From the NCBI RefSeq assembly GCF_024055575.1, contig NZ_JAMXOE010000002.1, positions 558,001 to 622,000 of the forward strand: a DNA stretch of 64,000 bases. The letters are read 5' to 3'. The notes under the pieces were generated by a model. It made no database searches, had not been told where the DNA came from, and saw nothing but the letters and a program-made list of their open reading frames with translations. Position numbers and translations under genes: made by a program. Shown here piece by piece: positions 26,579 through 35,472 of the stretch (positions within the stretch are counted from its first letter, which is position 1; each line of letters opens with the position of its first letter). Origin of the DNA: Mucilaginibacter flavidus. GTDB lineage: Bacteria; Bacteroidota; Bacteroidia; Sphingobacteriales; Sphingobacteriaceae.

Positions 26579-27307
26579 TTATCCCGCGTTTAATATTTCG
26601 GCTATATGCAGCACTTTTACTTTGCTACCCTGCCGGTTTAAAATTCCTTCCATGTGCATCAGGCACGACATGTCAACCCCGGTAATATATTCTGCACCGT
26701 GTTCTAAATGATCTGCTACCCTGTCCTTCCCCATTTTAACCGACACCGCTTCTTCCGCCACACAAAACGTACCGCCAAAACCGCAGCACTCGTCTTTTCG
26801 GTTTAAGGGGATAAGTTCAATACCTTCCACCATATTGAGCAGGCTACCGGGTTTTGAGTATTCGGGGGCTACCAGCTCGGTCATTTGCGAAAGGTGCAGA
26901 CCGCGCTGTCCGTGACAACTTTGGTGCATACCCACCTTATGCGGAAACTTTGCCTGAAGACTTTTTACTTTCAACACATCGGTTAAAAATTCAGTCAGCT
27001 CGTACACTTTATGATTAATTGTTGCCTGCGGATCAGCATCGCCGTGCAAATGTTCTTTTATGTGCAAAACACAGCTGCCGGATGGCGCAACGATGTAGTC
27101 AAATCCGGCAAAATTCTTAATAAAAAGGTCGTTGCAGCTGCCGGTTAAATGCTCAAAGCCCGAGTTGGCCATTGGCTGGCCGCAACAGGTTTGATTGGGC
27201 GGATAGGTTACATCGACACCCAGCTTTTCTAATAATTGCAGGGTTGCTATTGCAGCGCCCGGATAAAATTGATCGACGTAACAGGGGATAAACAAGCCAA
27301 CTTTCAT
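26579..27307 (-). CDS. lutA: LutA-type CCG-domain subunit (copy 2)
   Basis: This 242-residue protein has the paired CCG domains (NQTCCGQPMANSG and DECCGFGGTF). Its start overlaps the end of the rhamnulokinase gene by 4 bp and its stop is 1 bp from lutB, so L-lactate oxidation is translationally linked to rhamnose catabolism. Confidence 0.92.
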   Translation of the reverse strand: MKVGLFIPCYVDQFYPGAAIATLQLLEKLGVDVTYPPNQTCCGQPMANSGFEHLTGSCNDLFIKNFAGFDYIVAPSGSCVLHIKEHLHGDADPQATINHKVYELTEFLTDVLKVKSLQAKFPHKVGMHQSCHGQRGLHLSQMTELVAPEYSKPGSLLNMVEGIELIPLNRKDECCGFGGTFCVAEEAVSVKMGKDRVADHLEHGAEYITGVDMSCLMHMEGILNRQGSKVKVLHIAEILNAG

Positions 27308-28689
27308 AAAGCTAACGTTTGATTGGCAGAGTAATAAGTTAAATTAATAATGTCGTTCGGGATCGCCTTGCGGTTCCATTCTTTATGAATAACCAGGGCA
27401 GCGCCGACAGCCGAAGCCTGCGCCATTGAAGCAGCATAAACTTCGATATGAGGAAAAGCAAGCGAGAGCAGGTGCATGTAAACGCTGTTTTTACTGAACC
27501 CGCCATCGACAAATATCCGGGTAACCTTTGTGCCCTTAAGCACAAGCTGCACCGATTCAATCTGTAACTGCATTATATCCATCATTAATTGATGATAGGC
27601 TTCAATTTCGTCTTTAAATTCCGAAATTTCCCGATCCGCAAAATGGGATTTTTTATTGAGGTTAGCGGCATCCCCTTTATCGTCCGTTTTATTTTTAAGC
27701 CTGGCAATTAATTCCGGCTCGAAAGACACGGTCCTGAAACTGATAATATTTTTATTAAAGTGGTCTGCAATCCGTTTTACTTGTTGCTCGTGTTCCATCC
27801 CGGCAAACAACCTCGAGGCCTTTACGGGCTTGCCCTGGTATTGCAAATAGCTTAAGCAATCTTCTTTAAGTTCTTCCACCGTCAATGGCAGGTGGTTAAA
27901 CGGATTTAAACTAATGCACCAGGTACCCGTGGATATGAGCACAAAAGGCTCGTGAAAATTCATCAGGTATGGAATAAGCGCCGCCGAACTATCATGCAGG
28001 CCCACCCCTACTTTGTATTTATTACCGGGGAACAATGCTGGCAACACCTTATTTGCGGCAACAACGGGCGGCAATTTCATGGTGATACCTTCGCGCTGTA
28101 TCCATTCATGATAACGGTTATTTTCAAAATCCCACATCCCGGTATGGCAGCCAATGCTGGTAAGATCTGAATACGCTTCGCCGGTGAGTAAAAAGCTCAT
28201 GTACTGCGGCAGGTGCAAGGCATATTTAATCTTGTTGAAAATTTCAGGATTTTCCTTTTTTACACGATACACCTGTAACCCTGAGTTTAATGAGCCTAAA
28301 ACCGGCGAAGCGGTAGCTAAACTAAACCGCTCCTCGCCCCCATATTTACAGTAAAACTCCTTGCTTAATTCTTCGGGATAGGTTTTCAAATAATTGTATA
28401 GCGGGCAAACGGTTTTACCGGTTTCGTCAACATAAACAAAGCTTGCCCCGTACGTTGAAAAATTTACCGCTTTTACCTGGAACTCTTTCAACCTAAACAC
28501 TTCGCTCAAAGAATCAAATACCGAAAGCCGCAGGCTCTCCACGTTTTCGCAGGGAAATCCATCTTCATCAACCGTCTCAATAAACCGTGCCGATTTTTCA
28601 AAAACTATCTTATAATTCTCGTCGAATAAAAACAGTTTCTTGTTGGTTTTGCCAACGTCGAAAACGGCAATTACAGGTATTGCGCTCAT
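27304..28689 (-). CDS. rhaB: Rhamnulokinase-type FGGY kinase
   Basis: This 461-residue protein is an FGGY carbohydrate kinase: it opens with an ATP-binding FDVGKTNKKLFLFDE segment, has GVGLHDSSAALIPYL in the middle and a C-terminal DGGFSKNSVYM adenosine-binding motif. In this operon the substrate should be L-rhamnulose, phosphorylated at C1 to feed the aldolase. It lies 18 bp behind the isomerase gene. Confidence 0.88.
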   Translation of the reverse strand: MSAIPVIAVFDVGKTNKKLFLFDENYKIVFEKSARFIETVDEDGFPCENVESLRLSVFDSLSEVFRLKEFQVKAVNFSTYGASFVYVDETGKTVCPLYNYLKTYPEELSKEFYCKYGGEERFSLATASPVLGSLNSGLQVYRVKKENPEIFNKIKYALHLPQYMSFLLTGEAYSDLTSIGCHTGMWDFENNRYHEWIQREGITMKLPPVVAANKVLPALFPGNKYKVGVGLHDSSAALIPYLMNFHEPFVLISTGTWCISLNPFNHLPLTVEELKEDCLSYLQYQGKPVKASRLFAGMEHEQQVKRIADHFNKNIISFRTVSFEPELIARLKNKTDDKGDAANLNKKSHFADREISEFKDEIEAYHQLMMDIMQLQIESVQLVLKGTKVTRIFVDGGFSKNSVYMHLLSLAFPHIEVYAASMAQASAVGAALVIHKEWNRKAIPNDIINLTYYSANQTLAL

Positions 28690-28707
28690 CTGTTAGTTTG
28701 ATATTTA

Positions 28708-29982
28708 TTAAAGCCCTGTCGCAACGGTTTTTAAACCGCGTTCCTTTATCAAATTCTCTCTCACCTGTAAATTTCTATAAGCGTTTACAGGGCTCAAAGC
28801 GCCGCCCGATAACAGGCTTGCCTGGGCAACCAGTGGCCTAACATCCGTGCGGTAAGCTTGCTGCAATATTTCCTGCGCAAGGGTCACGTCATTATTTTGC
28901 TGGGCTGATTTAAGGGCTGATTTATCAACAATTAACGCCTGTGCGTAGGCTATTTTAATTGCCTGTACAGATTGTAAAAGGTCTTCAATAGGATCTTTTA
29001 CGTTGTGCGATGCATCTATCATCCAGCCGATATCGGTTGCATGGGTCATCCCGCGTGCATCCATCCCCTCAACCAATTCATTAAATATCAGGAACAGTTG
29101 GTATGGGTTTATACTACCTACTGTTAAATCATCATCGCCGTATTTCGAATCGTTAAAGTGAAAGCCGGCTAATTTGCCTTCCATCAGCAGTAACGATACA
29201 ATCTGCTCAATATTGGTATTCGGCAGGTGATGACCCAGGTCTACCAATGTTGATGCCTTGGCGCCGAGTTTATTGGCCAGTAGTAATGATTGCCCCCAAT
29301 CGCCGATGGTTGTTGAATAAAAATTGGGTTCAAAGGGCTTGTACTCAATCCACATTTTCCAGTCATCGGGCAGCGTGGTATAAATTTCCTGCAAACTTTC
29401 GAGCGTGTTCTGAAAGGCCTGCCGAAAATTCAACTGACCGGGAAAGTTAGAACCGTCCGAAAGCCAAACCGACAACGCCTTTGAATCGAGCTGAACGCCG
29501 TATTTTATTACTTCGATGTTATGTTCAATGGCCTGCTTGCGCACCGCATTATCAACGAGGTGCAGTGAGCCAAATTTGTAGCTGTGTTTTTGATTGGGCT
29601 GATCCTGGAATGTATTTGAGTTTACCGCATCAAAATGTAGTCCGAGTTGCGCAGCAAGTGCTTTTATGGCTGGTGCATTATCAGGAATATCCCAGGGTAT
29701 ATGCAAGGATATTGAATTGCTCGATTTATTCAGCGCATTGATTACGCCCACATCTTCTATCTTTTCCTCCAGGCTGCGCGGCTCTCCGCCGCCCGAAAAC
29801 CTGCCAAAACGCGTGCCACCAGTGCCCAATGCCCAGCTCGGGATGGCCACATTAAATGCCTGCAGTTTGCTCATCACATCATCCAGCCAAGGTAAGTTAT
29901 GGCTCACAAAATCAAGCTTACGCTTGTGTTCGGCCAGTTCCTGGTGATTAAGCTCTTCTATTTTATATTTTTCAACTTGCAT
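28708..29982 (-). CDS. rhaI: L-rhamnose isomerase, RhaI type
   Basis: This 424-residue TIM-barrel protein matches the RhaI group of L-rhamnose isomerases, distinct from E. coli RhaA. Recognisable parts are AIPSWALGTGGTRFGRF, SLHIPWDIPD, MWIEYKPFEPNFY, LVDLGHHLPNTN and GFHFNDSKYGDDDL, which hold the metal-binding Glu, Asp and His residues. It converts L-rhamnose to L-rhamnulose. It follows the aldolase/dehydrogenase gene by 35 bp. Confidence 0.92.
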   Translation of the reverse strand: MQVEKYKIEELNHQELAEHKRKLDFVSHNLPWLDDVMSKLQAFNVAIPSWALGTGGTRFGRFSGGGEPRSLEEKIEDVGVINALNKSSNSISLHIPWDIPDNAPAIKALAAQLGLHFDAVNSNTFQDQPNQKHSYKFGSLHLVDNAVRKQAIEHNIEVIKYGVQLDSKALSVWLSDGSNFPGQLNFRQAFQNTLESLQEIYTTLPDDWKMWIEYKPFEPNFYSTTIGDWGQSLLLANKLGAKASTLVDLGHHLPNTNIEQIVSLLLMEGKLAGFHFNDSKYGDDDLTVGSINPYQLFLIFNELVEGMDARGMTHATDIGWMIDASHNVKDPIEDLLQSVQAIKIAYAQALIVDKSALKSAQQNNDVTLAQEILQQAYRTDVRPLVAQASLLSGGALSPVNAYRNLQVRENLIKERGLKTVATGL

Positions 29983-30017
29983 AATCTGTCTATAATTGGT
30001 TGTCTTCTCTATAATAT

Positions 30018-32138
30018 TTATCGCACAAAACCGGCAGCCACCCCGCCATCAACATTTATAACATTCCCGGTAGATTTGCTGAGCAAGCCGCCTGTTAAAG
30101 CAAAGCAGGCGTTGGCAATATCCTCCGGCAGGATAATTTCATTCAGCAACGTTCTTCCGGCGTAATAAGCAGGCAATTCTTCAACCGTTATGCCATAAGC
30201 TTTCGCACGGCCTTCGGCCCATCCGCCGGCCCAAATGTTGCTGTCGCTTATCACGGCATCGGGGTTAATTACATTTACGCGTATTTTGTCCACACCCAAT
30301 TCGGCAGCATTAAGTCTGCTCAAATGAAGCTGGGCTGCTTTTGCGCTGCCGTACCCTGCATTATTAGGGCCGCTCACCAAAGCATTTTTACTTACAATAT
30401 TGATAATGTCGCCACCTATGTTTTGTTTTTTCATTACTGCAACTGCCGCCTGTGTAACCATAAACTGCCCTTTTACCAAAACGTCATATAGCAGGTCCCA
30501 GTCTTTTTCAGTATGGTCGGCTATAGTTTTTGAAATTGACAAGCCTGCGTTATTCACCACCAGGTCTACTCCGCCAAAGGCTAAAATGGCGGCAGCCATA
30601 GCGTTTGCAATTTCATCGGCTTTGGTAACATCAAGCGTAATCGTTGTAAAACTGTCTTTGCCAAAGAGTTTTCCAAATTCTTCACCGGCACCCTGCAGGC
30701 GTTCTGCATTCATATCATTCAAGACCACAACGGCGCCCTCCTGCACCAGTTTTTTGGCGATGGCTTTACCAATACCGCCGGCACTGCCGGTTATTAAGGC
30801 AATACGCCCTGAAAGCGCCTTTGGTTTTGGCATACGCTGCAGCTTAGCCTCTTCGAGCAGCCAGTACTCAATATCAAAAGCTTCCTGCCGTGGCAGCGAG
30901 GTATAGGTTGATATGGCCTCAGCGCCTTTCATCACATTGATGGCGTTAATATAAAACTCCGCAGCAACGCGCGCGGTTTGTTTATCCTTTGCAAAAGTGA
31001 ACATGCCTACACCTGGGAATAAAATAACTACCGGGTTGGCATCGCGAATGGCAGGACTGTTTGGGTGCTTGCAGGTGTTATAGTAATCCGCATACATTTT
31101 ACGGTATGCTTCAAATGCCGGGGCCAGCTTTTCCTTTAATGCTTTTACATCCGCCAAATCATCTGCCGCACCCAAATCCAGCACCAGCGGGCTAATTTTA
31201 GTTCTTAAAAAATGGTCGGGGCAACTGGTGCCCATCGGGGCCAGGCGCTCCAAATCGTTTGAGTTGATATATTCCAATACGCGCGCATCGTCGGTAAAAT
31301 GGCCTATCATTTTGGTTTGCGATGAACAGAAACCACGCAGCACGGGCGCTATCGCAACTGCTTGTTTTTTTCGATTATCAGCATCAAGACTTTGCAGTTT
31401 TTGCCCGCCAAAAACGGGGTCTTTTTTACCGTAGTTTGCTTCCAGGTATTCGGCGCACTTTTCTATTACCTCAAGCGTGTTGATATAGCTTTCGTAGGCA
31501 GTATCGCCCCAGGTAAACAAACCATGCGAGCCCAGCATTATCCCACGGATGCCGGGGTTGCTGTCAAGGCATTCCTTTAGTTGCAGGCCCAAATCAAAAC
31601 CGGGGCGCTGCCAGTTAACCCAACCTATGGTACCGTTAAAAAGCTCACGGGTTATTTTTTCGCCATCTGCTGCTGCTGCTATGGCTATAGCTGCATCGGG
31701 GTGCAAATGGTCGATATGTTTGAAGGGTAAAAAGCCATGCAGCGGCGTATCGATAGAAGGCGCTTTTGAGTTAAGGTCGAAAATGCTGTGGTTAAAAAGT
31801 TCAACCATTTCATCTTCGTGCTCAATGCCACGGTAAACATTCTTCAGACTGCGCAGCCTGTCGACATACAAAGCAGCCAGGCCACTCTTTTTCAAAGTCC
31901 CAATGTCTCCGCCCGAGCCTTTAATCCACATCACTTCAACTTCTTTGCCGGTCAACGGGTCTTTATCCATCACTTTGCATGAGGTGTTACCACCGCCGTA
32001 GTTGGTTAACCTCAGGTCGGCGCCAAGTAAATTGGAGCGGTATATCAGCAGGGCCACTTCATCGCCAGCAAGTTTTGCAGCGGCGGCATCGTCCCATAAA
32101 TAGCTTACGTGTTTGAATTGTGTGGAAACTATAGACAT
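30018..32138 (-). CDS. Bifunctional rhamnulose-1-phosphate aldolase / L-lactaldehyde dehydrogenase
   Basis: This 706-residue fusion has an N-terminal class II aldolase (about 1-420; RLTNYGGGNTSCKV, HGLFTWGD) and a C-terminal SDR (about 440-706; TGSAGGIGKAIA, NNAGLS, catalytic YGSAK). The aldolase cuts rhamnulose-1-phosphate to dihydroxyacetone phosphate and L-lactaldehyde, and the SDR oxidises the aldehyde to L-lactate. That product is the substrate of the LutABC set in the same operon. I use the ATG at 32138 (MSIVSTQF); the longer frame to 32231 has no family resemblance upstream. It is the first gene of the rhamnose operon. Confidence 0.9.
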   Translation of the reverse strand: MSIVSTQFKHVSYLWDDAAAAKLAGDEVALLIYRSNLLGADLRLTNYGGGNTSCKVMDKDPLTGKEVEVMWIKGSGGDIGTLKKSGLAALYVDRLRSLKNVYRGIEHEDEMVELFNHSIFDLNSKAPSIDTPLHGFLPFKHIDHLHPDAAIAIAAAADGEKITRELFNGTIGWVNWQRPGFDLGLQLKECLDSNPGIRGIMLGSHGLFTWGDTAYESYINTLEVIEKCAEYLEANYGKKDPVFGGQKLQSLDADNRKKQAVAIAPVLRGFCSSQTKMIGHFTDDARVLEYINSNDLERLAPMGTSCPDHFLRTKISPLVLDLGAADDLADVKALKEKLAPAFEAYRKMYADYYNTCKHPNSPAIRDANPVVILFPGVGMFTFAKDKQTARVAAEFYINAINVMKGAEAISTYTSLPRQEAFDIEYWLLEEAKLQRMPKPKALSGRIALITGSAGGIGKAIAKKLVQEGAVVVLNDMNAERLQGAGEEFGKLFGKDSFTTITLDVTKADEIANAMAAAILAFGGVDLVVNNAGLSISKTIADHTEKDWDLLYDVLVKGQFMVTQAAVAVMKKQNIGGDIINIVSKNALVSGPNNAGYGSAKAAQLHLSRLNAAELGVDKIRVNVINPDAVISDSNIWAGGWAEGRAKAYGITVEELPAYYAGRTLLNEIILPEDIANACFALTGGLLSKSTGNVINVDGGVAAGFVR

Positions 32139-32345
32139 TGTATTAATCGATTTATGTTTTATAAAAGTTAAAATTGGCTGCACCAGTTTAAGCGACGGCA
32201 AGTTAAATACGTTTTTTCTTTCAACCGTCATCTACTGTCATGGTTGCGCTTATTTTTTTCAAAGCGAGCTGTTAGACAAGCGACAGCCCTGGTATCTATA
32301 GCGCGTTACTATAACACCCCGAATACCTGGCAGTGTGTTGACCCA

Positions 32346-32596
32346 ATAAGAGTTTCAAACAAACCTAAGCACTCAAAGAAACTTGAAAATTTTCTTAATT
32401 TATGCACAGTTATCGAAATAGACCAGATAACGTGGAAGAACTACGGATAAATCACCGCCGCGCTTTTTAAGAAATGCAAACCAAAACCATCAAACGATAT
32501 ATGGATTGCAGCGACCGTCAAACAACATGGCCTAATACTAGTTACCCGCGATAAACATTTCATGAGATCGAAGACATTGTTATTGAAAAATGGTGA
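32346..32596 (+). pseudogene. VapC-like PIN-domain toxin remnant
   Basis: The plus strand encodes the C-terminal two thirds of a PIN-domain nuclease: RVSNKPKHSKKLENFLNL, then VIEIDQITWKNYG, a TAA stop at 32448-32450, then ITAALFKKCKPKPSNDIWIAAT, HGLILVTRDKHF. After Phe a one-base deletion shifts the frame to HEIEDIVIEKW and a TGA at 32594-32596. The NDIWIAA and LVTRDKHF motifs are standard PIN signatures. The N-terminal LLDTN part and any antitoxin are gone. One nonsense codon and one frameshift show it is dead. Confidence 0.8.
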
Positions 32597-32628
32597 TCAC
32601 TCCCGGGATGCGCTGCAATAGAACAAGC

Positions 32629-33066
32629 TTAGTCAACCGCCATAAACAGTTCCGTTTCCAGCTTGCTTTCATCGTTTGTCCAATGCCCGTAAATTTCAAT
32701 GTACGGAAGGCAGGGCTTTAACCCCATTTTTTGTATTTCGTTTCGCATATTAATGCCGGCTTGCTTTAGCTGGCTATAGGGCCCAATATGTTTGTAGTAC
32801 GCATACCTGGGAAACAAAATTATTTTTTGTTCCAGTCCTGTATCCTTTAAAGAAGTATCCTCCAACTCAACTCCGGCAAAAACTTTTTCATTGGCTTCAT
32901 ATATCCAAATGTTTAGCCCTTTATGTTTCAACGCTTTTGCTTTAATCACCGTCCACATTTTATCCATTTGTGCAAAAGCGGTTCCTGCATAATTTTTATT
33001 TGCAGCAATGCCCGAAAAGCCGGACACAGCCAGTTTTAGTTCCTTATTAATAATTTCGGTTTTCAT
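32629..33066 (-). CDS. GyrI-like small-molecule-binding protein
   Basis: This 145-residue protein fits the GyrI-like/AraC effector-binding domain, a fold that binds small ligands and occurs alone or as a regulator domain. Typical parts are the AGVEL strand and the segment YYKHIGPYSQLKQAG with its conserved Gly-Pro-Tyr. It has no DNA-binding domain. It lies 11 bp behind the truncated DUF3863-like gene and probably shared its transcript. Confidence 0.75.
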   Translation of the reverse strand: MKTEIINKELKLAVSGFSGIAANKNYAGTAFAQMDKMWTVIKAKALKHKGLNIWIYEANEKVFAGVELEDTSLKDTGLEQKIILFPRYAYYKHIGPYSQLKQAGINMRNEIQKMGLKPCLPYIEIYGHWTNDESKLETELFMAVD

Positions 33067-33077
33067 ATTCCCGGCGG

Positions 33078-33821
33078 TTACTTGCTTTTAATTAAATACT
33101 TGTAATGCCTTCCTATCAGCGAACGTCCTTTTGCCGAAAGCGAGTCAAGCGGCACCGGTTTATCCTGCGGGCGCGATTGTTTTTGATTGATCTCCCCCAA
33201 CAGGCTCCATTTGCGGGTCATCTCTGCTGGCTCCTTCGCCGGGACATTGTAGCGGGTAAAATCTATAACTTTTTCGGGGGTGTTCTTTTTCCAATCCTTC
33301 AGCAAAGCCAGGCGGAAATCCTTGTTCATAAACCAACTGATTTCGTTATTGGCATCCGAGCCGCCTATGCCTGAGCCACGTTCTACAAATCGGTAGTTGA
33401 AACTGTTGCTTTTATAGTGCGCCCGCCAAAGCAGGCCAAATTCGCCCTGGGTAATCAGCTTAACACCGGGCCAGCGTTTCCTGATCGCGGCTAACCAGTC
33501 CTTCAGCAAAGCCGGATCAAAAGGCAGGGAAAGTTCCCAGCAATTGGTTACCCAGCCGAAGCCGTTAAGTTCGTAACCATTATCAAAATGGATCGCGGTA
33601 GCATGCATCATTTCCTTTAAACCCACCTCGTTACCATAGCGGCCAAGGGTTTCTATCGGGCCAACGCCCATCCGGCTGTTAAATCCTTCTGCAAAACCCT
33701 GTCTTCTCCCTGCAAGGAAATCAACGGTCCAGCCATCAAGGTTCACGCAGTCGATAAAATCATTTTTGTTTTGGGCCGGTTTGCAAAAGTGCTCTTTTGA
33801 TGGATAAAAAGGGTAAACCAC
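33078..33821 (-). pseudogene. 5'-truncated DUF3863-like protein
   Basis: The frame encodes 247 residues resembling the C-terminal part of DUF3863/DUF3864-type proteins of gut and soil Bacteroidota: YPFYPSKEHFCKP, CVNLDGWTVDFLAGRR, FNSRMGVGPIETLGRYG and GWVTNCWELSLPFDP. There is no signal peptide and no good start; a GTG at 33821 is the only one nearby. Upstream, the same frame continues as DVIIGRA for a few codons and then meets a stop at 33855-33857 inside the AAA ATPase fragment. The N-terminal half is thus missing and the gene is probably not functional. Family call is moderate. Confidence 0.6.
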
Positions 33822-33825
33822 GGCT

Positions 33826-34233
33826 CTTCCAATAATTACATCATTATTGATTGCTCAGCCTGGAGATATAGTAATCATTGAAAATCCAGAAAGTGATCTG
33901 CATCCCAGGGCGCAGTCTAAAATTGGTGAACTTATAGCTAGGTGCGCAAATGCGGGAATACAAATTATTGTCGAAACACATAGTGATCATGTCTTAAACG
34001 GCATCCGACTCGCCACATCATATAAACCGCCTTTAATTTCACATAACGAGATTAAGGTTTTTTATTTTTTTAAGGAATTAGAATCGCTTTCTACTACTAT
34101 TGAAGAGATACTAATCGAACCCAATGGAAAAATGCCTTTAAAACTGTTAAAGGTAAAAGGTATAACTGGTTTCTTTGACCAAATTGATGAGGATTACAAG
34201 CAGTTATTTGTTAATCAAAATGTCAAAAATTAA
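33826..34233 (+). pseudogene. 5'-truncated AAA/OLD-type ATPase (DUF3696-like C-terminus)
   Basis: The plus strand encodes the C-terminal half of a RecF/SMC-like ATPase: LPIITSLLIAQPGDIVIIENPE with the Walker B acidic pair, HPRAQSKIGELI, IQIIVETHSDHVLNGIR, and a tail ending GFFDQIDEDYKQL as in DUF3696 proteins. The Walker A half is absent; the frame upstream enters the DUF3863-like gene. No standard start exists (TTG at 33847). Its stop overlaps the next gene by 14 bp, so the two formed one operon before the 5' part was lost. Confidence 0.72.
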
Positions 34234-35188
34234 AATTTTCCTAGGGTCGCAATTACTTGAAGAGCTATTTGTCAGTAATAAACTTGATGCCTTTTTTATG
34301 AAGTTTGAAGAATTTCATTTCACATTACTTCAACACAAAAACGGATTGCAAGCGGAAATATTTATGGACATTTCCGAACTTTTACAGTATCAGGAGCTTG
34401 ATTTATATGGCCTAAAATCTGTCATAAGTAATTTCACGGATGGGGCATCATATTGCCTCCAAGTAGATACAATCCCTTCAAAAGACGACTATTATAAAGT
34501 AACCCAAGTAGATTCTGAACCTTTCAAAAAAATTTCATGTCTTGCGACTATTGAAGCTTTCGAAAAACAAGTCTTAGAAAGCGGCAGCATTAGGTTAATA
34601 TCTCGAACGGAACATTCACAATCAATTATCAAAATCCACAAATACGTTAATAAAAACCCTATTTTATCGTCCATTGCCGCTGTTCTGGTAGACTTTCTAT
34701 TTTTAGAGGTTTTTTTTGAGCATTATCTCAAAAATGAGATTACAGACACTCAAGAATATTCTAATTTCCATACCGAATACTTGAAATTTTACAAAAAATT
34801 TGATTGGAGCACCTGGGTTCCGTCGTTAGATCCCGCACCAGCCCACAAAGTTATACAATGCTTGAAAAAATATCATACAACAAACAAAGAGGATACTTAC
34901 TTATTAAAGTGGGGCCACATCATGGCTGTATTAAATGGAGCTAAGTTTAATAAAGGGTTGACAACCTTCAATAAGAAAAAAGAACAAGTAAACGATGTTT
35001 TTCAAGCAGGAATAAGCAAGGCAAATAACACTATTTTTTTTTCAGTTGATACTGAAAATGGCCTATTAGAAGTTTATGATTATAGAGGGGTTCATTTGAA
35101 CAACGTCTACGGTTTGGAAAGAGGAATTGTAACCCAAAAACGTAATTATACAATTGATGTCCCTGTAAGTAAATGGTTAAAGGATTAG
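34220..35188 (+). CDS. Unrecognised protein, former partner of the truncated ATPase
   Basis: I do not recognise this 322-residue protein. It starts at the ATG at 34220 (MSKIKIFLGSQLL), overlapping the ATPase stop, has no signal peptide or membrane segment, and is rich in Lys, Phe and Tyr. Notable parts are VDFLFLEVFFEHYLKNE, FDWSTWVPSLDPAPAHKVIQ and a C-terminal ISKANNTIFFSVDTENG. Codon use and base composition look more AT-rich than the neighbouring genes, which suggests transfer. A two-gene ATPase-plus-effector arrangement is common in phage defence, but no nuclease or other effector motif is visible. Confidence 0.6.
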   Translation: MSKIKIFLGSQLLEELFVSNKLDAFFMKFEEFHFTLLQHKNGLQAEIFMDISELLQYQELDLYGLKSVISNFTDGASYCLQVDTIPSKDDYYKVTQVDSEPFKKISCLATIEAFEKQVLESGSIRLISRTEHSQSIIKIHKYVNKNPILSSIAAVLVDFLFLEVFFEHYLKNEITDTQEYSNFHTEYLKFYKKFDWSTWVPSLDPAPAHKVIQCLKKYHTTNKEDTYLLKWGHIMAVLNGAKFNKGLTTFNKKKEQVNDVFQAGISKANNTIFFSVDTENGLLEVYDYRGVHLNNVYGLERGIVTQKRNYTIDVPVSKWLKD

Positions 35189-35251
35189 TATTGAGATTGA
35201 ATAAACAATGTGACGTAAATAGTTTTTGTCTAATCATTAAACAATAACTTC

Positions 35252-35277
35252 AATATCTCGCCTTCTGGCGGGATATT
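35252..35277 (+). terminator. Hairpin behind the unknown gene
   Basis: An 11-bp stem (one G-T pair) with a TTCT loop lies 64 bp behind the stop at 35188. A T-run follows only after about 10 bases, so it is a weak terminator candidate. Confidence 0.4.
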
Positions 35278-35472
35278 GGCAAGCTGTTTTTCCTTTCTTC
35301 TGGTGCGATATGACGAAAGGGCCAATAGCGCAATGGCTACTCGTGACCTGCAAGCCAATATCGTCTCTTCAAACCTCGCACATTTCAACCCTCCACCCGT
35401 AAAAAATATACTACAATTAAACATAAAATCATTAAAGTTGTATCTTAACCGAATCAAACCAAAACAGATAGT

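Noticed and set aside
27304..27307. A frameshift or fusion between rhamnulokinase and lutA
   Set aside because: The 4-bp ATGA overlap is ordinary translational coupling; both proteins are full length.
32244..32450. A 68-codon frame as an intact small gene
   Set aside because: Its C-terminal half is the beginning of the PIN-domain remnant and its end is the nonsense codon in that remnant.
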